Made by a program: the position numbers and the translations under genes. A stretch of 64,000 nucleotides of DNA from an uncultured Pseudomonadota bacterium (GTDB lineage: Bacteria > Pseudomonadota > Gammaproteobacteria > Steroidobacterales > Woeseiaceae). Shown here one piece after another: positions 40,642 through 49,055 of this stretch. The stretch covers positions 248,001-312,000 of the forward strand of contig CAJXJW010000002.1 of the NCBI GenBank assembly GCA_913055625.1. The letters run 5' to 3'. Numbering within the stretch: position 1 is the stretch's first letter; the number at the start of each line of letters is the position of its first letter. The notes beneath the pieces were generated by a model. It searched no databases and was not told where the DNA came from. It saw only the letters and a list, made by a program, of their open reading frames with translations.

Positions 40642-41616
40642 TCAGCCGATCCGGTACACAGCATAGGCGACGTAGGCTGCCAGGAGGAAGACCGCCGCCG
40701 GCCGCTCGATCCGGGCGTTTCGCAGGAAGAATATCGGAATCAGTACCGCGGCGAACAGCCAGGACACCACCAGGTCGAAGATGCCGTTGTCCGGAATCCC
40801 CACCGGTGCGGCGACCGCGCTGACGGGGAGCACCATCAGCGAGTTGAAGATGTTCGAGCCGATGATGTTGCCGAGCGCCAGGTCGGACTCGCGCCTCAGC
40901 GCGGCGATGATGGAGGTCACGAGCTCCGGCATGCTCGTGCCGATGGCGACGACGAACAGGCCGATGATCGACGTCGGCACGCCGACGATCCCGGCGAACT
41001 CGACGCTGAAGTCCACCGTCATCCGGCCGCCGAGGAACAGCAGAATGAGGCCGACCGGCACCAGGAGCCAGTCGATCACGAATCGGTTCGCGGACGCCGC
41101 GGCGAGCGGCACCATGGCCGCTTCGGTGATCAGGGCGTCGTCTTCCTCGGCCGTCAACACGTCGCGTACGGTCATGTAGAGGAAGATCAGGAACAGCAGC
41201 AGAAGCACGACGCCGTCGGAACGGGAGAAAAAGGGGGCTTCGCCGTCGAGCAGCCCGTCGAGTGCCATCACGGTCATGATCGTCGTGATGAGCAGCAGGA
41301 GCGGAACTTCGCGGTAGACCACGGCGCCCTGGATGTCGATGGCGCGAATGAAGGCGGCGCAGCCCAGCACGAGCCCGAGGTTCGAGATGTTCGAGCCGAT
41401 GACGTTGCCGAAGGCCAGCTCGGACTGGCCGGTGATGGCACCCATGATGTTGACGACCAGCTCCGGTGCGCTGGTGCCGAAGCCGACGATCGTCAGTCCG
41501 ATGATCATCGGTGAAATGCTGAAGCGGCTGGCGACTTTGGATGCGCCGGCGACGAGCGCCGTGCCGCCGGCAATCAGCAGCGTGATGCCGAGCAGGATTC
41601 CCAGGAACGCTGTCAT
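40642..41616 (-). CDS. CaCA-family sodium/calcium exchanger
   Basis: 324 residues, about ten helices in two homologous halves. Both alpha repeats are plain: GFGTSAPELVVNIMGAITGQSELAFGNVIGSNISNLGLVLG and AIGTSMPELVTSIIAALRRESDLALGNIIGSNIFNSLMVL, each holding the acidic residue and the GNxxGSNxxN motif. An acidic loop (AEEDDALITE) joins the halves. Moves Ca2+ out in exchange for Na+ or H+, like YrbG. Confidence 0.92.
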   Translation of the reverse strand: MTAFLGILLGITLLIAGGTALVAGASKVASRFSISPMIIGLTIVGFGTSAPELVVNIMGAITGQSELAFGNVIGSNISNLGLVLGCAAFIRAIDIQGAVVYREVPLLLLITTIMTVMALDGLLDGEAPFFSRSDGVVLLLLFLIFLYMTVRDVLTAEEDDALITEAAMVPLAAASANRFVIDWLLVPVGLILLFLGGRMTVDFSVEFAGIVGVPTSIIGLFVVAIGTSMPELVTSIIAALRRESDLALGNIIGSNIFNSLMVLPVSAVAAPVGIPDNGIFDLVVSWLFAAVLIPIFFLRNARIERPAAVFLLAAYVAYAVYRIG

Positions 41617-41677
41617 GCTACTCCCTGCAGACTTGTCCCCGGATTATCGGCAATGCCGGCCGGCGCGGCAACGCGGG

Positions 41678-42928
41678 TCACTGGTTCTCGTCGTCCTGCT
41701 GCAACACTTCTTCTTCGTAAACGCGGGATACCGTCGCGGCTGCCGCGAGCGCATCCGCGAACGGGACGTGCTGCTCTTCGCGTGGCTGTCTGCCTCGCAG
41801 CGTGCGATACAGCAACGTCAATACGAGTATTCCGTAGATCCACGCCATGAACAGGAACATGCCGCCGGCATCGAACAGGTCGATGCACAGCGCGGCCATC
41901 AAGGGCCCGATGACCGCGCCCACGCCGTACAGCAACAGCAGGCCCGCCGAGACCATGACGTACTCGGTGGGTTCGGCGAAGTCGTTGGTGTGGGCGACGG
42001 CGACCGAGTACAGCGGGAAGCCGACGGCGCCCCAGGCGGCACCCGAGATCGCGATCGCGGTGAACGTCCACTGGCCCGCGCCGAACACGACGATGGCGCT
42101 GATGACGGTGCCGGCGAGGCACATGAGGCCGAGCACGATACGGCGTCCTGCCCGGTCCGACAGCACGCCGAGCGGCCACTGCGTCAGCGCACCGCCGATG
42201 ACGGCAGCAGACATGAACCACGCGGCCAGCGCGACGTCGTCAGTCACGGCGGCCGTGAAGACCGGGGCGAGCGCCCAGAACGACCCGGTCGTCAGCCCCG
42301 AACCGAAACAGGCAATCGACCCGAAAGGGCTGATCCGGAACAGGCGGCGCAAGTCGGTCGATGCCGATTCCGGCAGGGCGGGCACCGGCGAACGCGACAG
42401 CGCGATGGGAACGGCCGCGATGGAGACGAGCACGGAGGCGATGAGGAACAGCTCCAGTCCGCGCGGGTCGTACAGCAGGTTCATCATCTGGCCGACCGCC
42501 ATGACGGTCAGCGTGATCATGACGTAGGTTGCAAAGACGGTGCCGCGGTTCTCGTTCGTCGACTGCTCGTTGAGCCAGGACTCGATAACGACGTACAGCG
42601 CGGCGAAGCAGAACCCGGACAACATCCGCAACATGGCCCAGAGAATCGGATGTACTATCAGGCCGTGCAGCAACGGCGCCGCCGATGCCAGGGCTGCCAT
42701 CGCGAGGAATACGCGGATGTGTCCGACGCGTTTGATCAGCTCGCCGCCCTTCAGGCAGCCGATCGTGAAGCCGACGAAATAGAAGGCACCCATCGTGCCG
42801 ATGGCGAGCGTCGGGAAGTGTTCGAGTGACGCCCGCATCGGCAGCAACGTCGTCTGCAGGCCGTGTCCGGTCAGCAGGATGGCGACGCTGGTCAGCAGCG
42901 CGATGACGGGTCCGAGCGTCTTTCTCAT
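41678..42928 (-). CDS. MFS transporter, YcaD-like
   Basis: 416 residues with twelve predicted helices. Typical YcaD/MFS segments include HGLQTTLLPMRASLEHFPTLAIGTMGAFYFVGFTIGCLKGGELIKRVGHIRVF, RMLSGFCFAALYVVIESWLNEQST and WPLGVLSDRAGRRIVLGLMCL, the last holding the D-R-x-G-R-R signature between helices. Substrate unknown. It heads the minus-strand transporter operon and is divergent from mgtE. Confidence 0.85.
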   Translation of the reverse strand: MRKTLGPVIALLTSVAILLTGHGLQTTLLPMRASLEHFPTLAIGTMGAFYFVGFTIGCLKGGELIKRVGHIRVFLAMAALASAAPLLHGLIVHPILWAMLRMLSGFCFAALYVVIESWLNEQSTNENRGTVFATYVMITLTVMAVGQMMNLLYDPRGLELFLIASVLVSIAAVPIALSRSPVPALPESASTDLRRLFRISPFGSIACFGSGLTTGSFWALAPVFTAAVTDDVALAAWFMSAAVIGGALTQWPLGVLSDRAGRRIVLGLMCLAGTVISAIVVFGAGQWTFTAIAISGAAWGAVGFPLYSVAVAHTNDFAEPTEYVMVSAGLLLLYGVGAVIGPLMAALCIDLFDAGGMFLFMAWIYGILVLTLLYRTLRGRQPREEQHVPFADALAAAATVSRVYEEEVLQQDDENQ

Positions 42929-43005
42929 GGCAAGCAGAGTTCCGGCGTCGTCGGGTGGCGGTGTTGGCGGGGAGCGCGACGAGCGGGCTCCCGGAGGTGA
43001 CTGAT

Positions 43006-44367
43006 ATGGCGAATCGACAAGAACAACCCTGGGTCGAGATTTCCGATCTCCTCGAGGACGAGGCAGGCCCGGAACAATTCGAGACTTTACTCGATCGCCT
43101 CGATCCGGGCGACCTGTTGCACGCCGTCTTCACGCTCAAGCCCGACGAGCAGCGCGCACTGTTGACGCGCCTGCCGCCGGAGCGCGCGGCGGAGCTGATG
43201 GAGGAACTGCCGGATACGCACGCGGCGGACCTCATCGAGGACATGCCGGTCGACGAGGCGGCACCGATCGTCGTCGAGCTGGCGTCCGATCACCGCGTCG
43301 ACGTGCTGGCCGAACTGGATACCCGGGATGCGGAGGCGATCATCGCGCGCCTCGACGCGGAGGATGCGCTGGAGGTCCGTGAACTGATCTCATACCCGCC
43401 GGATCTCGCCGGCGGTCTCATGATGACCGAGTTCGCGTCGTACCCGATGTCGCAGACCGTACGGGAGGTCGTGGACGACCTCACCGGGGGTGAGCAGGAC
43501 TATTCGCTGCTCACGGTGCACTACATCTATGTCGTCGTGCGGCGCCGGCGGCTGAAGGGCGTCATCCGGCTGCGCGACCTCGTCTTCGCCGATCCGGACC
43601 TGAAGATCGGCGACCTCGCGACGGACCCGCTGACCGTGCGGCCGGACGCCGACCTCGACGACCTCGAGTTCTTCTTCGACGAGCACGACATCGCGGCCGT
43701 GCCGGTGGTCGACGAACGCAAGAACCTGCTCGGTATCGTCCGCCGGCGCGCGGTCCTCGAGGCCCTGACCGAGCGAGCCGAGAGCGACAGCCTGAAGGCA
43801 GCCGGCATCATCGGCGGCGACGAGCTGCGCAGCATGCCCGTGATGCTGCGGTCGCGGCGCCGCCTGGCCTGGCTCAGCATCAACATCCTGCTGAACATGG
43901 CCGCGGCGAGCATCATCGCCATGTACGAGGACACGCTGGCGGCCGTGATCGCGCTCGCGGTGTTCCTGCCGATCGTCTCCGACATGAGCGGCTGCTCCGG
44001 CAACCAGGCCGTCGCCGTCAGCATGCGCGAACTGACGCTCGGTGCCGCCTTGCCCGGTGACGTGTTCCGCGTCTGGCGCAAGGAAGTCAGCGTGGGGCTG
44101 CTGAACGGCCTCGCCCTGGGCACCCTGCTGGGCATCGTCGCGTGGTTGTGGAAGGGGAACCCCGTGCTCGGCCTCGTCGTCGGGGCCGCGCTGGCCTTCA
44201 ACACGATCGTCGCCGTTTCGATCGGCGGCACGGTGCCGCTGCTCCTCAAGCGCTTCCGGCTCGACCCGGCCGTGGCCTCGGGCCCGTTGCTGACCACCGC
44301 GACGGACATGTGCGGGTTCTTCCTGCTGCTGAGCATGGCGAGCCTCGTGCTGCCGTCACTGACGTGA
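43006..44367 (+). CDS. mgtE: MgtE-type magnesium transporter
   Basis: 453 residues from the ATG at 43006, preceded by GGAGGTGA. N-terminal MgtE superhelical domain with repeats (LLHAVFTLKPDEQRALLTRLPPERAAELMEELPDTHAADLIEDMPVDEAAPIVVELASD...), a CBS pair (residues ~150-270), and a C-terminal five-helix channel domain with P-I-V-S-D-M-S-G-C-S-G-N-Q-A and PLLLKRFRLDPAVASGPLLTTATDMCGFF. The CBS/N domains sense Mg2+ and close the pore. Confidence 0.93.
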   Translation: MANRQEQPWVEISDLLEDEAGPEQFETLLDRLDPGDLLHAVFTLKPDEQRALLTRLPPERAAELMEELPDTHAADLIEDMPVDEAAPIVVELASDHRVDVLAELDTRDAEAIIARLDAEDALEVRELISYPPDLAGGLMMTEFASYPMSQTVREVVDDLTGGEQDYSLLTVHYIYVVVRRRRLKGVIRLRDLVFADPDLKIGDLATDPLTVRPDADLDDLEFFFDEHDIAAVPVVDERKNLLGIVRRRAVLEALTERAESDSLKAAGIIGGDELRSMPVMLRSRRRLAWLSINILLNMAAASIIAMYEDTLAAVIALAVFLPIVSDMSGCSGNQAVAVSMRELTLGAALPGDVFRVWRKEVSVGLLNGLALGTLLGIVAWLWKGNPVLGLVVGAALAFNTIVAVSIGGTVPLLLKRFRLDPAVASGPLLTTATDMCGFFLLLSMASLVLPSLT

Positions 44368-44419
44368 TTCCTTGGCATAATCGGGGCAACGCACGTTTCC
44401 CGAGGCCACCGATTCCCGC

Positions 44420-44878
44420 ATGACCACCGACGATCGACGCGTCCTCGGCTGGCGCGAATGGCTGAGCCTTCCGGAGCTCGGGCTCACGCGCATCAAGGCG
44501 AAGGTCGATACTGGCGCGCGGACGTCCGCGCTGCACGCCTTCGAGGTGCGGCCCTTTGACGAGGACGGCCGCCGGAGAGTGGAGTTCCGCATGCACCCGA
44601 ACCAGCGCGACGCCGACACGGTCGTGACTTGCACGGCCGACGTCATCGACGAACGCACGGTCGCCGATTCCGGCGGGCATCGCGAGAGGCGTTTTGTGAT
44701 CGAAACGGAAATGGAGATCGGCGACGTGCGGCGCCGGATAGAAGTCACGCTGACATCGCGCGACACGATGCTGTTCCGGATGCTGCTCGGGCGCACGGCG
44801 CTGGAGGGCTGGGCCCGGGTCGATCCGGGGCGATCCTACCTGCTCGGCGCGCGGCCGGCCGCGAGAGTGCCGCGATGA
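44420..44878 (+). CDS. rimB: RimB-like retropepsin-type protease
   Basis: 152 residues. Single aspartic-protease-like domain with [11 protein letters not shown] at residues ~27-37 and [10 protein letters not shown] near the end, the PF05618 family. In Pseudomonas the neighbour-linked RimB works with RimK, which adds glutamate tails to ribosomal protein S6, and RimB removes them. Its stop overlaps the ATG of the next gene (ATGA), and rimK is two genes on. A CATAAT at 44376-44381 is a possible -10. Confidence 0.82.
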   Translation: MTTDDRRVLGWREWLSLPELGLTRIKAKVDTGARTSALHAFEVRPFDEDGRRRVEFRMHPNQRDADTVVTCTADVIDERTVADSGGHRERRFVIETEMEIGDVRRRIEVTLTSRDTMLFRMLLGRTALEGWARVDPGRSYLLGARPAARVPR

Positions 44879-45885
44879 ACCAGGGCGGCGACATGGTCGT
44901 GGGTGGCGTCACTGTCCGCCCGGGCGAGCGACGCTCGGTCAGTCTGCCGATGGCGGACCTGTACACGGGCTCGTCCCTGCCGATGCAGGTGCACGTCGTT
45001 CGCGGTCGCCGGCCCGGTCCGGTGCTGTTCGTTTCGGCGGCGATTCACGGCGACGAGTTGAACGGCGTCGAGGTGATCCGGCGACTGTTGAAACGGCGCA
45101 AGCTGGCCTCGCTGCGCGGTACGCTGCTCGCGGTGCCGGTCGTCAACGTGCACGGCTTCCTGGCGCTGTCCCGTTACCTGCCGGACCGTCGGGACCTCAA
45201 TCGCTCGTTCCCGGGCAGCGCGAAAGGGTCGATCGCGTCGCGCATGGCGCATACGTTCCTCACCGAGGTTGTCGACAAGGCAGACTATGGCATCGACCTG
45301 CACACGGGCGCCATCAATCGCTCCAACCTCGCGCAGGTGCGCGCCAACGTCGGCGACCCGGCCACGATGGCGCTGGCGCGCGCGTTCGGTGCCCCGGTGA
45401 TACTCAACTCGGCGCTGCGCGAAGGCTCGCTGCGTTCCTATGCCGCGGAAAAAGGCTTCCCGCTGCTGATCTACGAGGCAGGGGAGGCACTGCGATTCGA
45501 CGAGCTGAGCATCCGGGCCGGCCTTCAGGGGGTGCTGAAGGTCATGCGCCACATCGGCATGCTGCCGGAGGTGGCGGTGCGGGAATCCGTCAGCCCGGTC
45601 ATCGCGGTGTCGACGAGCTGGGTGCGGGCGCCGCTGAGCGGTATCGTCAGCAAGAAAGTCGCCCTCGGGACCCGTGTCGTCCGGAACCAGCGGCTGGCCG
45701 TCGTCGGCGACCCGCTCGGCAACGAGGAAAAAACCATCTTGACGCCGTTCGACGGTATCGTCGTCGGTCGCAGCAACCTGCCGCTCGCCCACGAGGGCGA
45801 TGCGCTCTTCAACATTGCCGGATTCAAGAGCGTCGAGAAGGCCGAGACGCGCGTCGAGGACTTCACGGCCACGCTGGCCGACTGA
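44875..45885 (+). CDS. Succinylglutamate desuccinylase/aspartoacylase-family protein
   Basis: 336 residues. AstE/AspA zinc-peptidase fold: the H-G-D-E zinc motif in [37 protein letters not shown], the third ligand in IDLHTGA, and a C-terminal lipoyl-like beta barrel ([39 protein letters not shown]). Between rimB and rimK it may hydrolyse amide bonds of N-acyl or gamma-glutamyl products; the exact job is not known. Overlaps the rimB stop and precedes rimK by 45 bases. Confidence 0.82.
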   Translation: MNQGGDMVVGGVTVRPGERRSVSLPMADLYTGSSLPMQVHVVRGRRPGPVLFVSAAIHGDELNGVEVIRRLLKRRKLASLRGTLLAVPVVNVHGFLALSRYLPDRRDLNRSFPGSAKGSIASRMAHTFLTEVVDKADYGIDLHTGAINRSNLAQVRANVGDPATMALARAFGAPVILNSALREGSLRSYAAEKGFPLLIYEAGEALRFDELSIRAGLQGVLKVMRHIGMLPEVAVRESVSPVIAVSTSWVRAPLSGIVSKKVALGTRVVRNQRLAVVGDPLGNEEKTILTPFDGIVVGRSNLPLAHEGDALFNIAGFKSVEKAETRVEDFTATLAD

Positions 45886-45930
45886 CTCCGGCAGGCGCGC
45901 CGGGCGCCATACCCGACGGGAGGTACCCGC

Positions 45931-46836
45931 ATGAAGATTTTCGTATTGTCCACGAACGGCAACCTGTACTCGACGCGTCGCCTGGCCGAAGCCGGCAAGG
46001 AGCGCGGCCACGAGATGCGGGTCGTCAATCACAAGCGCTGCTACATGAACATCGTCAGCAACAACCCGGAGGTGCACTACCGCGGCGAGGTGCTGGAAAG
46101 GCCCGATGCCATCATCCCGCGCATCGGGGCATCGGTGTCGTTCTACGGCACGGCGGTCGTCCGCCAGTTCGAGATGATGGGCGTGTACTCGGTCAACGAG
46201 TCCGTCGCGATAACCCGCTCGCGCGACAAGCTTCGCGCCAGCCAGCTGCTCGCGCGCAAGGGCATTGGCCTGCCGGTCACGGGCTTCGCGAATTCGCCGG
46301 ACGATACCGAGGACTTGCTGGCGACGGTCGGCGGCGCGCCGGTCGTCGTGAAGCTGCTCGAAGGCACGCAGGGCGTCGGCGTCGTTCTCGCCGAAACGCG
46401 CAAGGCCGCGGAAAGCGTGATCGAGGCGTTTCGCGGCCTGGGCGCCAACTTCATCGTGCAGGAGTTCGTGAAGGAGGCCGACGGCGCCGACATCCGCTGC
46501 TTCGTCGTCGGCGACAAGGTCGTCGCCTCGATGATGCGCAAGGGCAAGGAGGGCGAGTTTCGTTCCAACCTGCACCGCGGCGGCACTGCGTCGCTCGTCA
46601 AGATCACGCCGGAGGAGCGGGCAACGGCCGTGCGCTCGGCGCGCGTAATGGGCCTGAACGTCGCCGGCGTCGACCTGCTGCGCTCGAAACGCGGGCCGGT
46701 GGTCATGGAGGTGAACTCGAGCCCGGGGCTCGAAGGGATCGAGAGCGCCACCGGCAAGGACGTCGCCGGCATGATCATCGCGTTCATCGAGAAAAATGCC
46801 CGCGAGGGCCGCACGCGGACGCGGGGCAAGGGCTGA
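45931..46836 (+). CDS. rimK: RimK-like ATP-grasp ligase
   Basis: 301 residues, GGGAGG upstream. ATP-grasp domain with [63 protein letters not shown] and [15 protein letters not shown] (metal-binding E-V-N). N-terminal [21 protein letters not shown] is typical of RimK, which adds glutamates to ribosomal protein S6 (bS6). Third gene of the rimB-desuccinylase-rimK unit. Confidence 0.92.
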   Translation: MKIFVLSTNGNLYSTRRLAEAGKERGHEMRVVNHKRCYMNIVSNNPEVHYRGEVLERPDAIIPRIGASVSFYGTAVVRQFEMMGVYSVNESVAITRSRDKLRASQLLARKGIGLPVTGFANSPDDTEDLLATVGGAPVVVKLLEGTQGVGVVLAETRKAAESVIEAFRGLGANFIVQEFVKEADGADIRCFVVGDKVVASMMRKGKEGEFRSNLHRGGTASLVKITPEERATAVRSARVMGLNVAGVDLLRSKRGPVVMEVNSSPGLEGIESATGKDVAGMIIAFIEKNAREGRTRTRGKG

Positions 46837-46864
46837 AACAAAACGGGGCGCCAGAGGCGCCCCG
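46837..46864 (-). terminator. Terminator for the small acidic gene (also after rimK)
   Basis: CGGGGCGCC (46844-46852) and GGCGCCCCG (46856-46864) form a perfect 9-bp stem with an AGA loop. On the minus strand it is followed by TTTTGTTT, so it ends transcripts of the gene at 46888-47112. It can also form in the rimK transcript. Confidence 0.75.
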
Positions 46865-46887
46865 CGGTATGCCGACCCGGCGGGTCG

Positions 46888-47112
46888 TCAATTGTCCGAG
46901 TACTCGTCGAACTCGTCGTCGTCGTAGTCGTCGTAATCCTCGTAGTCGTCGTAGCCGTCCGTGTCGTCGAAGTGATCCTCGTCTTCCGGACTGTGCGGCT
47001 TGCGACTGGCAAAATGCTGACGCTCTTCCTTGCGCTGCTGTCGGAGTATGCGGCCGACAGCGGCGCTGTCATCGAAGGCAAACTCGTCGAGGTCGTCAAA
47101 AAGCGGGCGCAT
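46888..47112 (-). CDS. Small, highly acidic hypothetical protein
   Basis: 74 residues. After a short N-terminal helix region and a basic segment (VGRILRQQRKEERQHF), the last ~35 residues are almost all Asp, Glu and Tyr (DDYEDYDDYDDDEFDEYSDN). The overall plan (short, basic then acidic) resembles small envelope-linked proteins of gammaproteobacteria, but I cannot name the family. The tail could be disordered or bind metal ions. A real gene is supported by the good terminator just downstream. Possibly co-transcribed with the gene at 47128-47619, 15 bases upstream. Confidence 0.6.
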   Translation of the reverse strand: MRPLFDDLDEFAFDDSAAVGRILRQQRKEERQHFASRKPHSPEDEDHFDDTDGYDDYEDYDDYDDDEFDEYSDN

Positions 47113-47127
47113 GATAATGGCTCCTGG

Positions 47128-47619
47128 TTACTGAAGGGTCGTGCGTGAGAATCTCGGCAGGTCCCTGTGCGTCACCTGACGCGCGGCAGGCAACCGGGCC
47201 GAAATGTCCATGAGAGAACGGTGGGCGCGGGCCAGTATTGCCCAGCACACGTCGACCTCGTCATCGTCGCGCGGCAGGAACACCTGCACGTGGTCACCAC
47301 TCTCCGTGCCCCAGCCGGATGCCAGCACGCTGCGCCGCGCCGGCAGGTCGAGACCGTGCACGCGAATGCCGTCCCGGCTGATATCGCACAACACCATCCG
47401 CGGCGCGCGCAGGCGTCGCGGGGCGTGGTCGTTCCGGAGGTAGACGGACACGCTGACCGGCAGAGGGTCGATGCCGTTGTCGACGGCAAGGATGCCCGGC
47501 AGGTCGGCGATGCGGTCCGCCAGTGCCATCCGAGCCGCTGCCGTGTCGGCCGGTCCACGGGACGCATCGGGCCGGCGGGGCAGGAGGAAATCCGGTGGGT
47601 CTTTCAGTACCGCGACCAT
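47128..47619 (-). CDS. Hypothetical protein, luciferase-like/DUF5519-type pattern
   Basis: 163 residues. Start at 47619 chosen because an upstream ATG (47691) lies inside the promoter below. Helix-rich first third (AARMALADRIADLPGI), then beta segments (VSVSVYLRNDHAPR, MVLCDISRDGIRVHGLDLPARRSVLASGWG, DHVQVFLPRDDDEVDVCWAILARAHRSLMD). The S-G-W ... V-x-V-x-L-P ... D-E pattern recalls DUF5519 luciferase-family proteins, which are small and of unknown function. I hold this weakly. Confidence 0.5.
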   Translation of the reverse strand: MVAVLKDPPDFLLPRRPDASRGPADTAAARMALADRIADLPGILAVDNGIDPLPVSVSVYLRNDHAPRRLRAPRMVLCDISRDGIRVHGLDLPARRSVLASGWGTESGDHVQVFLPRDDDEVDVCWAILARAHRSLMDISARLPAARQVTHRDLPRFSRTTLQ

Positions 47620-47662
47620 CTGGCGAGAACCGGGGCAGAAAAAAACAAGTGGCCTTTTGGCG

Positions 47663-47706
47663 AAGTATCTGCCATTTTTATTTGATGTCAAGTATTTTTA
47701 TATAAA
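47663..47706. promoter_or_regulatory. Divergent promoters with MarR-type palindrome
   Basis: AT-rich island between two divergent genes. On the minus strand TTGACA (47691-47686), 16 bases, and GATACT (47669-47664) drive the gene ending at 47128. On the plus strand TATAAA (47701-47706) lies before the marR-like gene. TTGATGTCAA (47682-47691) is a 10-base near-perfect palindrome of the MarR type overlapping both -35 regions, so the regulator may repress both genes. Confidence 0.6.
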
Positions 47707-47727
47707 ACTATCGACCGGCTGACCCGT

Positions 47728-48258
47728 ATGACAAAAGACGTATTCGACGACATCCTGGACCAGTGGTCCGCCGAGCGCCCGGAACTCGACACCGCCCCGC
47801 TCGGCGTGGTCATCCGCGTGATGGGCCTGTACCGCACGTTCCTGCGGGACGCGACGCATGCGCTGGAGCCGCTCGACCTCGAACTCTGGGAATACGACGT
47901 CCTGTCCGCGCTGCGCCGCCAGGGCCGGCCCTTCACGTTGTCGGCGACGCGGCTCGCGCGCCAGACGGACCTGTCCACCGGCGCGATGACGAACCGGATC
48001 GACCGGCTGGAAGAGCGCGGCTTCGTCCGCCGCAGCCAGGACGCGAGCGACCGTCGCGGCGTGAACGTCTCACTGACGGCGGCCGGCGTGCAGGAGATCG
48101 ATCGCGCGATCAGCCACCGGCTCGCGGCGGCGAAGGAGCGGCTCGCCGTGCTCGGCGATGCCGAACAGGGGGTGCTGGCGGACCTGCTGAGGAAACTCGT
48201 GCTGGGCGCCAGGTCGCCGGCGCCCGCGCCGACGGCCCGCGCCGTCGGCGCCGACTAG
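47728..48258 (+). CDS. MarR-family transcription regulator
   Basis: 176 residues. Winged-helix domain with LDLELWEYDVLSALRRQGRPFTLSATRLARQTDLSTGAMTNRIDRLEERGFVRRSQDASDRRGVNVSLTAAG, where the D-x-R-x-x-x-V wing motif is the MarR signature. A flanking N-terminal helix and C-terminal helix give the dimer interface. No ligand can be inferred. Its stop shares CTAG with the convergent GNAT gene. Confidence 0.88.
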   Translation: MTKDVFDDILDQWSAERPELDTAPLGVVIRVMGLYRTFLRDATHALEPLDLELWEYDVLSALRRQGRPFTLSATRLARQTDLSTGAMTNRIDRLEERGFVRRSQDASDRRGVNVSLTAAGVQEIDRAISHRLAAAKERLAVLGDAEQGVLADLLRKLVLGARSPAPAPTARAVGAD

Positions 48259-48686
48259 CGCAGGCGCCAGGTGTAGACGACGGCGCGCTCGTCGTCCTCG
48301 ATGCCCCCGGTCGCGGTATAGAGCGCGCGGGCGGCATCGTTCGACGTTTCGGTCGCGATCCAGGCCTCTTCGCAGCCGCGGGTGCGCGCTTCATCCAGCA
48401 TGCGCGTGACCAGCGCCTTGCCAATGCCGCGCCGCCGCCAGGGCCCTGCGACCCCGACCTCGTTGATGAACATCTGCAGGGGCTTGTCCGGGTGCACGTA
48501 CAGAAGCGCACTGGTCATTCCGACGACCGTGTTGCCGTCCCGTGCCACGGCCAGCAGGCTGTTCGGGTCGGCCAGGAACGCTGAAAGGCTGTCCGCACGA
48601 ACGTCGAAGTCGAAGACATCGTCGGCGACATTGTCGAGTACCGCCGCGTCACCTGGGCCGAGCATCGAGACGTCGATGGTGCTCAC
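48255..48686 (-). CDS. GNAT-family acetyltransferase
   Basis: 143 residues from GTG at 48686. GNAT acetyl-CoA-binding motif V-G-V-A-G-P-W-R-R-R-G-I-G-K-A-L-V, a conserved TSALLYVHPD strand before it, and IATETSNDAARALYTATGGIEDDERAVVYTWRL at the end. Substrate unknown. The start overlaps the stop of a truncated amidohydrolase reading frame (GTGA), so it may be translated by re-initiation from that frame, and shares its promoter at 48961-48990. Confidence 0.82.
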   Translation of the reverse strand: MSTIDVSMLGPGDAAVLDNVADDVFDFDVRADSLSAFLADPNSLLAVARDGNTVVGMTSALLYVHPDKPLQMFINEVGVAGPWRRRGIGKALVTRMLDEARTRGCEEAWIATETSNDAARALYTATGGIEDDERAVVYTWRLR

Positions 48687-48925
48687 CGCACCGTGTCGCT
48701 GACCTGGATGCCGTTGATGATCGTCGCCGTCGCGTCGCCGGGGATCCGGATGCCGCCGCGTGGCCCGATTCCGCTGATGCGGTCGTCGTCGATGAGCAGG
48801 ACGCCGTCCTCGATAACCCTGGCGTCGACCGGGTGGAGTCGCGCGCCGACGAAGGCCGTCGTTTCGGCGCGAACGGCCACATTCGCCAGGCAGAGCATGC
48901 CGGCCACGATGATCAGGTGCTTCAA
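48683..48925 (-). pseudogene. Truncated amidohydrolase N-terminus with signal peptide
   Basis: 80 residues from a TTG at 48925, with GGGGA six bases before. A signal peptide (LKHLIIVAGMLCLANVAVRA) leads to TTAFVGARLHPVDARVIEDGVLLIDDDRISGIGPRGGIRIPGDATATI, the beta-sandwich start of an imidazolonepropionase-like amidohydrolase. It then ends NGIQVSDTVR-stop instead of reaching the H-x-H metal site, so the TIM barrel is absent. The promoter, ribosome-binding site and overlap with the GNAT start are kept. It could be a pseudogene or a new small exported protein. Confidence 0.55.
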
Positions 48926-48960
48926 TGGAATCCCCGGACTGCTTGTTCTTCGGCGCAGGC

Positions 48961-48990
48961 ACGATAAGTCACGGCCGAAAGCAGGGTCAA
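48961..48990 (-). promoter_or_regulatory. Promoter for the truncated amidohydrolase/GNAT unit
   Basis: On the minus strand TTGACC (48990-48985), 18 bases, TATCGT (48966-48961). Transcription would begin near 48954, about 30 bases before the TTG start. Confidence 0.5.
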
Positions 48991-49055
48991 GGCGATGCCC
49001 GCGGCGACGCACCGATCCCGCTACAATGCCGGTCTTCACAGGGACGGAACCGGGA

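Noticed and set aside
47620-47691. Start of the DUF5519-like gene at 47691
   Set aside because: The ATG lies within the TTGACA of a good minus-strand promoter, so it would precede the transcription start. The ATG at 47619 was used.
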